Numbered from the stretch's first letter, positions 35,213-44,947 are shown. The stretch is DNA of 64,000 bases from Rhodopirellula baltica SH 1 (GCF_000196115.1 NC_005027.1:6258001-6322000); one strand, 5' to 3'. Made by a program: numbers and translations. Notes: generated from the sequence alone by a model not told the origin.

Positions 35213-36166
35213 GTGTTCCATTCACTCCCAATTGCCGTTATTCGCAACCGTTTGTTTTTGATCTCGTTTGTCATCGCTCTGGCAGCCAATTTGGTTCTGC
35301 TTGGGGTGGCGTATGCCAACGGTTCGCCTTGGGTGGGCTATTTGGTGATGTTGGTGTTGCTCATTGCATTGGGGGGCAGTCGTTGCTGCGAAATTCGGCC
35401 ATCAAAGCCGGTGCCTCCGCCCGACACGATGATGCTGTCGCAGATCGAGCGACGCCGTCAGCGACTCGAATCATTGGGGACGCTCGCCAGCGGGATTGCA
35501 CACGACCTGAACAATTTGCTGACTCCGATTTTGATGAGCGGCAAGATGCTGCAACGCGAAACGCCGAACTTGGACCGGGCGGCTTTGGTGGACACGATTG
35601 TCAGTGGTGCCAGTCGCGGGGCGGACTTGATCGCTCAGTTGCTTACATTCGCAAGAGGCGGCGATGGCGTTCCGGCACGAATTGCGTTGAGCGAGTTGCT
35701 GCCAGAGATCGTGCGTATCTTGGAACGGACGGTGGGCGGTGAAATCGAGGTGGTGCTGGACGTGCAACCCGATTTGCCCGATGTGATCGGCGATGAAACG
35801 GAGCTCAGCCAAGTGGTGATGAATTTGGCGATCAACGGCCGTGATGCGATGGACGGTGCTGGGCGACTGAGTGTCCGAGCGAGGTCCTGGGAACTCAGCG
35901 GGGATCGATCGTTTTCTTACACCGTACTGCCACCGGGTCGGTATGTGATGGTCAGTGTGACGGATACCGGTCGTGGCATGGAGGATGCGATCCGAGACCG
36001 TATTTTTGAACCTTTCTTTTCGACCAAGCAACGTGGTCAGGGAACGGGACTGGGGCTGAGCACCACCATCGGTATCATCAAGAGCCATGGTGGAGCCATC
36101 GAAGTGGACTCGGTTCTTGGGGAAGGCACCACAATCAATGTCATCCTACCGATTGCGACTTCATGA
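35213..36166 (+). CDS. Sensor histidine kinase
   Basis: A 317-residue membrane kinase. Two hydrophobic segments (about 12-35 and 40-56) are followed directly by the dimerisation/phosphoacceptor helix with H-box GIAHDLNNLLTPI (His about 94). The ATPase domain shows N-box NLAINGRDAM, G1 DTGRGM, F-box RIFEPFFSTK and G2 GQGTGLGLS. There is no periplasmic or PAS sensing domain, so the signal may be membrane-borne. The H-box type matches NtrB-like kinases that pair with sigma54 activators. The start (GTG 35213) lacks a clear ribosome site. It overlaps the regulator gene by 4 bases (ATGA), so the two form a cognate pair. Confidence 0.9.
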   Translation: MFHSLPIAVIRNRLFLISFVIALAANLVLLGVAYANGSPWVGYLVMLVLLIALGGSRCCEIRPSKPVPPPDTMMLSQIERRRQRLESLGTLASGIAHDLNNLLTPILMSGKMLQRETPNLDRAALVDTIVSGASRGADLIAQLLTFARGGDGVPARIALSELLPEIVRILERTVGGEIEVVLDVQPDLPDVIGDETELSQVVMNLAINGRDAMDGAGRLSVRARSWELSGDRSFSYTVLPPGRYVMVSVTDTGRGMEDAIRDRIFEPFFSTKQRGQGTGLGLSTTIGIIKSHGGAIEVDSVLGEGTTINVILPIATS

Positions 36167-37608
36167 ACGATTGCAGAACCCTGTTGGTTGTCGACGACGA
36201 CCCTCTCATTTTGCAGTGCATGCAATTGTGTTTGCCCGCACCGGACTACCGCGTGGTGACGGCGGTGACCGCTGCCAAGGGGCTGGAGTTGTTTCGTGAG
36301 ACGGACCCTGATGCGGTGTTGCTGGACATCCAGTTGCCGGATCAATCAGGTCTCGCATTGATTCATGAATTTCGCGAAATGGATCGTCGGGTTCCAGTGA
36401 TCCTGATGACGGGCCATGGAACCGCTGAGACCGCAATCACGGCGATCAGTGGCGGCGCGTTCGAGTACATCACCAAACCGTTTGAACCCGATGGGATTCT
36501 CCCGCTGATTGATTCAGCACTCGAAACCAGCCGGATGGCTCGACGTCCCGCGGAGTTGCCAACCGATTCGGGGCAGCCACTCGATCGTTCCAAGGCAACG
36601 GCGGCGGATTTGATTCTCGGCAGTTGCCCAGCCATGGTCGATGTTTTTCGAAGCATTGGCCGAGTCGCGTCTCGGGATGCAGCGGTGCTGATCTTGGGCG
36701 AAACCGGGACGGGCAAGGAAGTGGTGGCTCGGGCGATCTACCAACACAGCCAACGACATGATCAAGTCTTTCACGCGATCAACTGCGCCGCGATTCCGGA
36801 AGCGTTGCTCGAGAGTGAGTTGTTCGGTCATGAACGAGGGTCGTTCACCGGAGCCGATCAACGAAGGATTGGTAAGTTCGAGATTTGCAACGGAGGCACA
36901 TTGTTTCTCGACGAGATCGGAGACATGACGCCGGTGATGCAAACAAAACTACTGCGTGTGTTGCAGGAGAAAGAGTTTGAGAGGGTTGGCGGAAGCAAAC
37001 CGATCAAGACCGATGTTCGAATATTGGCCGCGACCAACCGCGATTTGGAATCGGCGATGGCCGACGGATCGTTCCGCAGCGATTTGTTTTATCGTTTGAA
37101 CGAATTCACGATTGAACTGCCGCCGCTGCGTGAACGTGGGGAGGATGTGGCTCGAATGGCGGAGCATTTCTTTTCGCTGTTCGCTGACCAACTTGGCAAG
37201 GACTTTGTTTCCATTGCACCTGAAACGATGCAGCGGTTGATGGCTCATTCATGGCCGGGCAATGTTCGAGAATTGCAGGGGATCGTGAAGCAGACGCTCC
37301 TCAAGGCAAGCGGTCCGGTCATCGTTCCCGCATTTTTACCGAGTGGGTTTGGAGAATCCTCCAGCCCTGGGAACAACGTGGAAATTTCCAATGGCTGGGA
37401 ATCCGAGGTGTCGAAAGAAATCAATCGGCGGCTTGCATCGGGGAGCTGCACGGTTTCGGAAGACATCCACAACGAGGTCGACCGAATCTTGATTCGCGAG
37501 GTGATGAAAGCGACCGGAAACAATCTCAGCGAAGCGAGTTTGCGTCTGGGGATCAGTCGTCCAACGCTTCGTAGTCGGATGAAGCACCTCAGGTTGAAAC
37601 CAGAGTGA
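36163..37608 (+). CDS. Sigma54-dependent response regulator (NtrC family)
   Basis: A 481-residue transcription activator. The receiver domain (about 1-120) has the acidic pocket VVDDDP and phospho-Asp in AVLLDIQLP (about 50), with Lys in YITKPF. The AAA+ domain (about 150-380) shows Walker A LGETGTGKE, the sigma54-contact loop as GSFTGA instead of GAFTGA, and Walker B FLDEIGDM. A Fis-type HTH (ASLRLGISRPTLRSRM) ends the protein. It should activate promoters with RpoN on phosphorylation by the coupled kinase. Targets are unknown; no -24/-12 promoter was identified by eye. Confidence 0.93.
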   Translation: MNDCRTLLVVDDDPLILQCMQLCLPAPDYRVVTAVTAAKGLELFRETDPDAVLLDIQLPDQSGLALIHEFREMDRRVPVILMTGHGTAETAITAISGGAFEYITKPFEPDGILPLIDSALETSRMARRPAELPTDSGQPLDRSKATAADLILGSCPAMVDVFRSIGRVASRDAAVLILGETGTGKEVVARAIYQHSQRHDQVFHAINCAAIPEALLESELFGHERGSFTGADQRRIGKFEICNGGTLFLDEIGDMTPVMQTKLLRVLQEKEFERVGGSKPIKTDVRILAATNRDLESAMADGSFRSDLFYRLNEFTIELPPLRERGEDVARMAEHFFSLFADQLGKDFVSIAPETMQRLMAHSWPGNVRELQGIVKQTLLKASGPVIVPAFLPSGFGESSSPGNNVEISNGWESEVSKEINRRLASGSCTVSEDIHNEVDRILIREVMKATGNNLSEASLRLGISRPTLRSRMKHLRLKPE

Positions 37609-37724
37609 CGGGTACCCTGAGTGATCGACGCCCTGAGGGACGGGCACCCTGAACAATGTGTTGGTTAGAATGGTCGCTTCTTCGAGATCTCTCCCCTTCC
37701 CCACCTCCTTCCACGGCCCACCTC

Positions 37725-38792
37725 ATGCAGACCGCTTCCCGTTTCTCGTTGCCATACTTGGCATGGATGCTGGCCCCGTTCGCTTGTCTTGGATTTATCA
37801 GCACGGCGGCATTGGCCGACGACCAAGCGTCTTCGCCTTTGAAGAATGGACGCATTGTCATTGGTCCGGATTATCAGGTGGCACCCGAGTTGAAAGATCA
37901 GGGAGCGCCCAAGGGAAAACAATTTGAGTTCATGATGCCGTTGTCGGAAAGCAAGATTTTCGACGGCACGGATTCGACTTTGAATCCACGCAAGGACGTT
38001 CGCAAGGAACGCAAGATCGTGGTTTATGTGCCAGCGGCTTACCAAGACGGGACCGCGGCACCGTTCCTGGTCATGCATGATGGTCCGAGTCGTTTGAACT
38101 TGGTTCGAAACGCACTGGATAACATGACGATCTCAAAGGATCCGAGTCGTCGACTTCCCGCCTTCGTTGCGATTGCGGTTCAAAACGGAGGCAACGACAG
38201 CAAAGGCAGCCAACGTGGTTTGGAATACGACACGATGTCAGACCGGCTGGCTCGGTTCATTCAATTAGAGGTTCTGCCAGCCGTTGAGAACCATCCTGAG
38301 ATTCGTGCAGCCTATCCAAACTTCAAGCTGACGGATGACCCGTGGGGGCGTGGCGTGATGGGATGCAGCAGCGGTGGTGCCGCGGCGCTGACGATGGGTT
38401 GGTTCCGCCCGGAATGGTTTCGCCGTTTGATCACGTATTCAGGAACGTTTGTGGATCAACAGGACGACGATGCTCCTGAGGAAGCTGAGTACCCGCTGGG
38501 GGCTTGGGAGTATCACTCGAGCATGAAGCTGATTGAAAACAGCGAGAAGAAACCGCTTCGCATTTTCACGCACGTTGCGGAGAACGACAATCGAGCGAAC
38601 GACCCCGAGTCGACGTATCACAACTGGGTGATGGCGAACGAACGCACCGCCGACGCGCTGGAAGCGAAGGGCTACGAATATCGGTATGTGTTCTCGAAGG
38701 CGACCCGTCACTGCGATCGCAAGGTGTTCGAAGCCACCTTGGCCGATACGCTGGCGTGGATGTGGTATGGCTACGAGGCGGACGCGGAGTAG
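37725..38792 (+). CDS. Secreted esterase (EstD-like alpha/beta hydrolase)
   Basis: A 355-residue secreted hydrolase from ATG 37725, which begins a signal peptide (YLAWMLAPFACLGFISTAALA). The alpha/beta fold is visible as RKIVVYVPAAYQDG and FVAIAVQNGG; the nucleophile elbow is GCSSGGAAAL (Ser about 212). Asp in HVAENDNRAND and His in KATRHCDRK are the likely remaining triad members. The family includes enterochelin-esterase-like and feruloyl/acetyl-xylan esterase-like proteins, suggesting action on polysaccharide side groups (inference). It begins 116 bases after the regulator. Confidence 0.8.
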   Translation: MQTASRFSLPYLAWMLAPFACLGFISTAALADDQASSPLKNGRIVIGPDYQVAPELKDQGAPKGKQFEFMMPLSESKIFDGTDSTLNPRKDVRKERKIVVYVPAAYQDGTAAPFLVMHDGPSRLNLVRNALDNMTISKDPSRRLPAFVAIAVQNGGNDSKGSQRGLEYDTMSDRLARFIQLEVLPAVENHPEIRAAYPNFKLTDDPWGRGVMGCSSGGAAALTMGWFRPEWFRRLITYSGTFVDQQDDDAPEEAEYPLGAWEYHSSMKLIENSEKKPLRIFTHVAENDNRANDPESTYHNWVMANERTADALEAKGYEYRYVFSKATRHCDRKVFEATLADTLAWMWYGYEADAE

Positions 38793-38929
38793 CGGATGCC
38801 CGCGGGTGGATGATTGAAAAAGTTCAATTGGTATCGACCTCTGCGTCACCGCCCGTTGCCTATCGGATTGTCGATTTAGTCAGCCGGAACGCGACCGCGT
38901 CCGGTTCGTCTCCGGTAACCGTGGGATAG

Positions 38930-39045
38930 CAGGCTGTTGATTTAGTCGCATACCGAGTGACAATCATTAGCCGTTGGGCGTTAGCCCCGGTTGGCGTCTA
39001 ATCAACCGCCGCTAACGCGGTGCGGCTCAACAAATCAACAGCCTG
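38930..39045 (+). repeat. 116-bp inverted-repeat element, copy 4
   Basis: Ends CAGGCTGTTGATTT and AAATCAACAGCCTG are perfect 14-base inverted repeats. It belongs to the subfamily of copy 2 (28102-28217) and differs from copies 1 and 3 at about ten positions. Confidence 0.9.
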
Positions 39046-39059
39046 ATAGCTCTGGGTTG

Positions 39060-39440
39060 CTGAATCTTTGGTGTTGTGGCGCTCATTTGGGTTCTGTCCC
39101 GCGCCCCAACGGGGCAGCGCCATAATAGCCCCAGGCATCGCCTGGGGTTTCTTGAGGGAGACGCCATCGTTTTGAAGTTGCGTTTTTGCGTGAGGCATTG
39201 GGTTTTTCATAACCCGACGCGTCAGCGAGGGACCGCGTGCCATCGCAACGCGCCGGTGGGTCCCTCGCTGACGCGTCGGGTTGTGAGAAAAGCGCAACTT
39301 CAAAATGCCATCGCGAGGCCCAACGGGGCGGCCCTAACAGAGTGTCCCCAAAAAAACGCTAGGGCCGCCCCGTTGGGGCTTTGCAATCTTAATCCCGCCG
39401 TACCCCCAGGGCGTTGCCCTGGGCTGTGATAGCGCTGCCC
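39060..39440. repeat. Cluster of nested palindromes downstream of lepA
   Basis: It contains GCCCCAACGGGGCAGCGCC (about 39101-39121); a hairpin with perfect 24-bp arms at 39211-39234 and 39259-39282, flanked by GAAGTTGCGTTTTT-type arms shared with the element at 34450; and GGGGCGGCCCTA (about 39325-39337) pairing with TAGGGCCGCCCC (about 39360-39371). No gene is supported. It may also act as the lepA transcription end. Confidence 0.75.
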
Positions 39441-39456
39441 CGTTGGGGCGAAGTCG

Positions 39457-41253
39457 TTAGTCTTTGTCGGTGCGGAGCACGGAGATGAAGGCTTTTTGTG
39501 GGATGTTGACGCTGCCAAACTGTTTCATCTTGGCTTTGCCTTTCTTCTGCTTCTCCAAAAGCTTCTTCTTGCGGCTGACGTCACCACCGTAAAGTTTCGC
39601 GGTCACGTCTTTGCGATATGGAGCGATGGTGGTTCGCGCGATCACGGTGCCGCCGATCGCACCTTGGATTGGGATCTTGAACTGGTGACGAGGAATCGCT
39701 TCGGCGAGTTGCTCGCAGTAGTGCATTGCACGGGCGCGTGATTTGTCACGGTGCACGAGGTAAGCGAGTGCGTCGACCGGTTCTTTGTTGACCAAGATGT
39801 CGACTTTGACGATGTCGGTTTTGCGGTACTCGATTGGCACGTAGTCGAACGAGCCATACCCGCGAGTGATCATCTTCAGTTTGCCATAGAAGTCGAACAA
39901 GACTTCCCCGAGAGGCATTTCGCTGGTGACTTCCAAGCGTCCGGCCGACAGGTAGTTCATCGTTTGGCTCTCGCTGCGATGCTCGCGGCAAAGTTCCATC
40001 ACCGGGCCAACGTACTCTTCCGGAATCAGAATCTGGGCCTTGATATAAGGCTCGCTGACGGAATCGATCGTCGAGGGATCGGGCCAGTAGGTTGGGTTGT
40101 CGACGTCCTGTGTCGTGCCGTCCTTGAGTTTGATTTTGTACTGCACCGATGGGGCGGAAATGACCAACCCGATGTCAAACTCTCGTTGCAATCGTTCTTG
40201 AACCACATCCAAATGCAGCAAGCCGAGGAACCCGCAGCGGTATCCAAATCCAAGAGCGGCGGAGCTGTCCTTTTCAAAGGTCAGTGCGGCGTCGTTAATC
40301 GAGAGCTTTTCAAGAGCCTTGGTGAGGTCTTGGTATTCGTCGGTGCTCATTGGGTAAACCGATGAGAACACGACTTGGCGTGCCGGTTGATAACCGGGGA
40401 TCGGTTCGTCTGCTGGTCGATTCGCCAGCGTGATTGTGTCCCCGATCTCGATGTCCTGAACCGTTTTCACACCAGCGACGATGTAGCCGACTTCACCAGC
40501 GGTCAATTCTTTCTTCGGTACCAGTTTGAATTGGTTGTAGCCGAGTTCATCGACGGTGAAGTCGCGATCGGCGTGCATGAAGTGGATCTCGTCTTTGGGT
40601 TTGAGGGTTCCTTCCATGACACGGCATTGCAGGATCACGCCGCGATACTTGTCAAAGAACGCATCAAAGACGAGTGCCTTCAGCGGTGCCTTCGGATCGC
40701 CTTTCGGCGCGGGCAAGTTCTTGACGATTCCTTCGAGAACGTCTTCGATTCCCTGGCCGGTTTTGGCGGAAACTGGAATCGCGACAAAGGGATCGAGCCC
40801 CAGGTCCTCATCGATTTCTCCGCGAACGCGGTCGACATCGGCGGCGGGCAAATCAATTTTGTTGATGACCGGCAATAGTTCCAGGTCGTATTCGAGGGCC
40901 AAGTACAGGTTGGCGACGGTTTGAGCCTCAACCCCTTGGGAGGCATCGACGACCATCAGGGCACCTTCGCAGGCCATCAACGATCGGCGGACTTCGTGGG
41001 AAAAATCGACGTGGCCGGGGGTGTCGATCAAGTTCAGTTGGTACGCCTCACCGTCTTTTGCGGTGTAGTTCAGCGTGACCGTGTTGCTTTTGATCGTGAT
41101 GCCTCGTTCCCGTTCGATGTCCATCGAATCGAGCATTTGGTCGTGAAACTCACGTTGAGTCACACCGCCGCATGACTGAATCAACCGGTCCGCCAGGGTG
41201 GATTTACCGTGATCGATGTGGGCGATGATGCAAAAATTGCGGATATGTTTCAT
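39457..41253 (-). CDS. lepA: Elongation factor 4 (LepA), ribosomal back-translocase GTPase
   Basis: A 598-residue GTPase, the family's usual length. G1 is AHIDHGKS, the switch region RERGITIKSNTV, G3 DTPGHVDF, and G4 NKIDLP. EF-G-like domains II, III and V follow, and the LepA-specific C-terminal domain ends with a Lys-rich KKKLLEKQKKGKAKMKQF and VNIPQKAFISVL. LepA acts on stalled ribosomes and in subunit maturation. ATG 41253 gives the canonical MKHIRNFCIIAHIDHG start. No partner gene is adjacent; the common lepA-lepB arrangement is absent here. Confidence 0.97.
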   Translation of the reverse strand: MKHIRNFCIIAHIDHGKSTLADRLIQSCGGVTQREFHDQMLDSMDIERERGITIKSNTVTLNYTAKDGEAYQLNLIDTPGHVDFSHEVRRSLMACEGALMVVDASQGVEAQTVANLYLALEYDLELLPVINKIDLPAADVDRVRGEIDEDLGLDPFVAIPVSAKTGQGIEDVLEGIVKNLPAPKGDPKAPLKALVFDAFFDKYRGVILQCRVMEGTLKPKDEIHFMHADRDFTVDELGYNQFKLVPKKELTAGEVGYIVAGVKTVQDIEIGDTITLANRPADEPIPGYQPARQVVFSSVYPMSTDEYQDLTKALEKLSINDAALTFEKDSSAALGFGYRCGFLGLLHLDVVQERLQREFDIGLVISAPSVQYKIKLKDGTTQDVDNPTYWPDPSTIDSVSEPYIKAQILIPEEYVGPVMELCREHRSESQTMNYLSAGRLEVTSEMPLGEVLFDFYGKLKMITRGYGSFDYVPIEYRKTDIVKVDILVNKEPVDALAYLVHRDKSRARAMHYCEQLAEAIPRHQFKIPIQGAIGGTVIARTTIAPYRKDVTAKLYGGDVSRKKKLLEKQKKGKAKMKQFGSVNIPQKAFISVLRTDKD

Positions 41254-41493
41254 GGTTTTGTTTCGTGCAACGCGGCGTGGACGTCACATCGTAGTGAATC
41301 AGGTGTCAATTCAATAGGGATTTGCAGTTCGGGCCGATTGTGATGATTTCGACAAAAGATCGGGATCGGCTGAATTTTCTGGATTTCAAATGCCGATCCA
41401 ACTTGATGAATTGATCTTCCGCCGAAACTCGATCTTCGAGATGATCGAACGTTCGGAGGACCGTTTCGTCTTTTCTGTTTTCAAGGATGTGTC

Positions 41494-42012
41494 ATGCGGA
41501 CAATACTTTTACTCGGCCTGGCCATCGGTGGGGCTTTCATGGCTGGATGGTTCACCATCGAGCGTGATGGCGACAAGACACGGATCGAAATCAACAAGAC
41601 GGAAATTCGCAGCGATGCACGTTCCGCGATCGATCGCGGTCGAGACATTCTGGACGAGCGTCAACGTGAACAGGCCGCTCAGCAGGCTGCCCAACAAGGC
41701 GGTTATCCTGCTCAAGGCCAAGCTGGCTATTATCCAGGTGCTGCGCCAGCGAATCCGAACGCTTGGCCACCCCAGGGCGGTCAGCCGGTACAGGGGGCTG
41801 GGTACAACACTCCCAACTACGGCGCACCTAATTACAATCAACCGCCGGCATACAACAATTACCCTGCCGCACAGCCCAACGCGGGTTATGGCGACCAAGG
41901 TGGTTACAACCCGAACGCGTATCAGCCACCAGGTTACAACGCACAACCACAAGCCGCTGAACAGAATCGGTGGGACTCGGCTACGGCGCCTTGGGCTCCT
42001 CAATATCGTTGA
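41494..42012 (+). CDS. Small membrane-anchored protein with Pro/Gly/Asn/Tyr-rich tail
   Basis: A 172-residue protein. An N-terminal hydrophobic segment (TILLLGLAIGGAFMAGWF) acts as anchor or signal; AAGGATG precedes the ATG. A short charged helix (about 22-62) is followed by a low-complexity tail of repeated GYNPNAYQPPGYN-like units. No domain is recognised. Such tails occur in adhesive or disordered surface proteins. Transcription runs towards the 207-bp repeat array. Confidence 0.65.
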   Translation: MRTILLLGLAIGGAFMAGWFTIERDGDKTRIEINKTEIRSDARSAIDRGRDILDERQREQAAQQAAQQGGYPAQGQAGYYPGAAPANPNAWPPQGGQPVQGAGYNTPNYGAPNYNQPPAYNNYPAAQPNAGYGDQGGYNPNAYQPPGYNAQPQAAEQNRWDSATAPWAPQYR

Positions 42013-42033
42013 ATTGATTGAACGATTGCGTTT

Positions 42034-43515
42034 GGATGCCGTGACTCGCGTTGCTCGGTACGGCCAACTTGGCATGCTCAGCTACGTTTGCCATGTGACC
42101 CATCCGTAGGCCGGACCGCAGCGTCAGCGGAGTTCCGGCAATCAGTCGGCACGGTTTGATTCCGACCGAGTGTTTGATCGCGGGTTTTGTTCTTTGGTGG
42201 GTGGTTCACGTTGGGAACCAACTTGCGACAGGTTGGGTTTGGATGCCGTCACTCGCGTTGCTCGGTACGGCCAACCTGGCATGCTCAGCAACGTTTGACA
42301 TGTGACCCATCCGTAGGCCGGACCGCAGCGTCAGCGGAGTTCCGGCAATCAGTCGGCACGATTTAATTTGGACCGCGCGTTTGATCGCGGGCGTTGTCTT
42401 TTGGTGGGTGGTTCACGTTGGGGACCAACGTGCGACAGGTTAGGGTTGGATGCCGTCACTCGCGTTGCTCGGTACGGCCTACTTGGCATGCTCGGCAATG
42501 TTTGCCATGTGACTCATCCGTAGGCCGGACCGCAGCGTCAGCGGAGTTCCGGCAATCAGTCGGCCCGGTTTGATTCCGACCGAGTGTTTGATCGCGGGTT
42601 TTGTTCTTTGGTGGGTGGTTCACGTTGGGGACCAACGTGCGACAGAATAGGTGTCGATGCCGTAACTCGCGTTGCTCGGTACGGCCTACTTGGCCTGCTC
42701 AGCAACGTTTGACATTTGACCCATCCGTAGGCCGGACCGCAGCGTCAGCGGAGTTCCGGCAGTCAGTGGGCACGGTTTGATTCGGACCGGGTGTTTGATC
42801 GCGGGTTTTGTTCTTTGGTGGGTGATTCACGTTGGGGACTAACCTGCAACAGGTTATGTGTGGATGCCGTAACTCGCGTTGCTCGGTACGGCCTACTTAG
42901 CATGCTCGGCGACGTTTGACATGTGACCCATCCGTAGGCCGGACCGCAGCGTCAGCGGAGTTCCGGCGATCAGTCGGCACGATTTGATTCGGAACGGGCG
43001 TTTTATCGCGGGCGTTGTTCTTTGGTGGGTGGTTCACGTTGAGGACCAACGTGCGACAGGTTGGGTTTGGATGCCGTCACTCGCGTTGCTCGGTATGGTC
43101 TACTTGGCTTGCTCGGCAACGTTTGACATGTGACTCATTCGTAGGCCGGACCGCAGCGTCAGCGGAGTTCCGGCAATCAGTCGGCATGATTTGATTCCGA
43201 CCGAGTGTTTGATCGCGGGTTTTGTTCTTTGGCGGGTGGTTCACGTTGAGGACCAACCTGCGACAGGTTATGTGTGGATGCCGTAACTCGCGTTGCTCGG
43301 TACGGCCTACTTGGCATGCTCAGCTACGTTTGCCATGTGACCCATCCGTAGGCCGGACCGCAGTGGCAGCGGAGTTCCGGCAATCATTCGGCACGGTTTG
43401 ATTCGGACCGGGTGTTTGCTCGCGGTTCGTTTTTTGGTGGGTGGTTCACGTTGAGGACCAACGTGCGACAGGTTGGGTTTGGATGCCGTAGCTCGCGTTG
43501 CTCGGTACGGCCTAC
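42034..43515 (+). repeat. Tandem array of a 207-bp unit (7 full copies plus a partial eighth)
   Basis: Unit starts (GGATGCCGT or close) lie at 42034, 42241, 42448, 42655, 42862, 43069, 43276 and 43481: six steps of exactly 207 bp and a last step of 205. Each unit holds ACTCGCGTTGCTCGGTACGG, then GGCCGGACCGCAGCGTCAGC with a following GGAGTTCCGGC that can fold back as a hairpin. Copies differ by scattered substitutions. No open frame spans it. It fills the gap between two convergent genes. Confidence 0.95.
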
Positions 43516-43528
43516 GGAGGAATTTTAG

Positions 43529-44842
43529 TTAAGCGGCTTTTTGACGTGACTGAACTTGCATTGGAATCAACATCTCAAGCGTTTTCTGATACGCACCTCG
43601 GTGCTGGTTGACCAAGTCGCGAGCGGATTGGCCAAGGGAATCGGCAGCTGGAATGTCGGTCAGACAGCGTGAAACAAATTGTTCGAGTTCTGTTTCATTC
43701 GCCACTCGCACGGCTGCCTCGGCGGCGATCAATTGTTTCGCGATCGTGTCGAAGTTCTTCGTGTTGGGGCCGAACGAAACGGCACATCCATAACCGGCGG
43801 GTTCCAACATGTTTTGGCCGCCGCGATCACCAAAGCTGCCACCGACCGTCGCGATTTGACCGACGCCCCACCAGTGACGAAGTTCACCAATGGTGTCGAT
43901 CAAGATGACTTCTTCCGATTCCCATTGGTCAGCGTATTGGCTGTCATTACTGCTGCGGCGAACGGCCGACAAACCTTGCGACTGAATCAGTGATGCGACT
44001 TCTTCAAATCGTTCCACGTGACGTGGCACCAAAATCAACCGAAGTTCCGGATGCTTTGATCGAAGACGTTGATAGACACGTAGTGCCATCGCTTCTTCAC
44101 CGGCCTGCGTGCTGCCAAAGCACCACACCCGGTGCCAAGGATCCATCCCCGACCAGTTGATGCGCTCGTTGACCTCAGTCGTGTCACGAGTGCGAGGTGC
44201 GTTGTCGAATTTCAGAGACCCCGTGACGGTGACGTTTTCGGATGGGACTCCGCAGGCCACAAAACGCTCAGCGGCTGAGGTGTCTTGGCAGCCAACGGCA
44301 TCCAAACGTGCGAACGTCGAACGCAGAAGTTTCGCGAATTGCTGATAACGTGCCGCACTGGTTTGGCCGAGCCGACCATTGATGACTCGAACGGAACAGT
44401 TCGCTTCCTTGGCACAGCGAATCAGGTTGGGCCACAATTCGAGTTCCGCCAAAACCAATTGCTCGCATCGCAGGTTCTTCAGTGTGCGGCGAACGGTCCA
44501 AGTGAAATCGAATGGGCAAAAGAAGACTCGTTCATCACCAAAGTGCTTGCGAGCGAGGTCGTAACCGGTGTCCGTTGAAGAACTGATCGCGAGCGCAATC
44601 TCGGGGTGCAGTTTCTTCAGCCGGCGATCCAACTCGGGAAGCAAATTGACTTCGCCGACGCTGACCGCGTGCAACCAAATCGTTCGTTCGGCATCACCGC
44701 GAATTTCAGCGGCGCGGTCCGATGAAAGCCCCAACAGTTTTTGGCCGATGCCACGGCGATAGCGACCGTGGCGGATCATCCGATGCAGCACCAACGGCGA
44801 GACCGCGGTCAGTGCAGCGGCATAGGCGAAGTTGAGCCACAT
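43529..44842 (-). CDS. waaA: 3-deoxy-D-manno-octulosonic acid (KDO) transferase
   Basis: A 437-residue GT-B glycosyltransferase that adds KDO to the lipid A precursor at the inner membrane. An N-terminal membrane segment (NFAYAAALTAVSPLVL) precedes the family motifs: GxK-like RRGIGQKLLG, WLHAVSVGEV (with the catalytic Glu), AELELWPNL, and NGRLGQTS in the N-domain; GSTQAGEEAMAL, LVPRHVERFEEV and GGSFGDRGGQNMLEPAGYG in the C-domain. Length and motifs are normal. It implies a Gram-negative type outer membrane with LPS. It lies downstream of secA on the same strand, 145 bases apart. Confidence 0.95.
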   Translation of the reverse strand: MWLNFAYAAALTAVSPLVLHRMIRHGRYRRGIGQKLLGLSSDRAAEIRGDAERTIWLHAVSVGEVNLLPELDRRLKKLHPEIALAISSSTDTGYDLARKHFGDERVFFCPFDFTWTVRRTLKNLRCEQLVLAELELWPNLIRCAKEANCSVRVINGRLGQTSAARYQQFAKLLRSTFARLDAVGCQDTSAAERFVACGVPSENVTVTGSLKFDNAPRTRDTTEVNERINWSGMDPWHRVWCFGSTQAGEEAMALRVYQRLRSKHPELRLILVPRHVERFEEVASLIQSQGLSAVRRSSNDSQYADQWESEEVILIDTIGELRHWWGVGQIATVGGSFGDRGGQNMLEPAGYGCAVSFGPNTKNFDTIAKQLIAAEAAVRVANETELEQFVSRCLTDIPAADSLGQSARDLVNQHRGAYQKTLEMLIPMQVQSRQKAA

Positions 44843-44888
44843 GATTGCCGTCCTTGGCGGGGAGTGGAACGTTGATGCCGGGTGTTTA

Positions 44889-44947
44889 AGCGGAGCGGCG
44901 CAAGCCGTCCGGTGGTTCGAAACCGGAGGGCTTGCGCCCTGCCGCTA
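44889..44947. repeat. Long palindrome between secA and waaA
   Basis: GGCGCAAGCC (44897-44906) pairs with GGCTTGCGCC (44929-44938), with inner CCGGT/AACCGG pairing and outer AGCGG/CCGCT arms. There is no T-run. It could stabilise or attenuate the transcript reading from secA into waaA, or be a dispersed repeat. Confidence 0.6.

Noticed and set aside
40375-40878. Open frames antisense to lepA and secA
   Set aside because: They mirror codon bias of the real genes and contain no recognisable domain.
42034-43515. CRISPR array
   Set aside because: The repeated unit is 207 bp and contiguous without unique spacers, and no cas genes are present.
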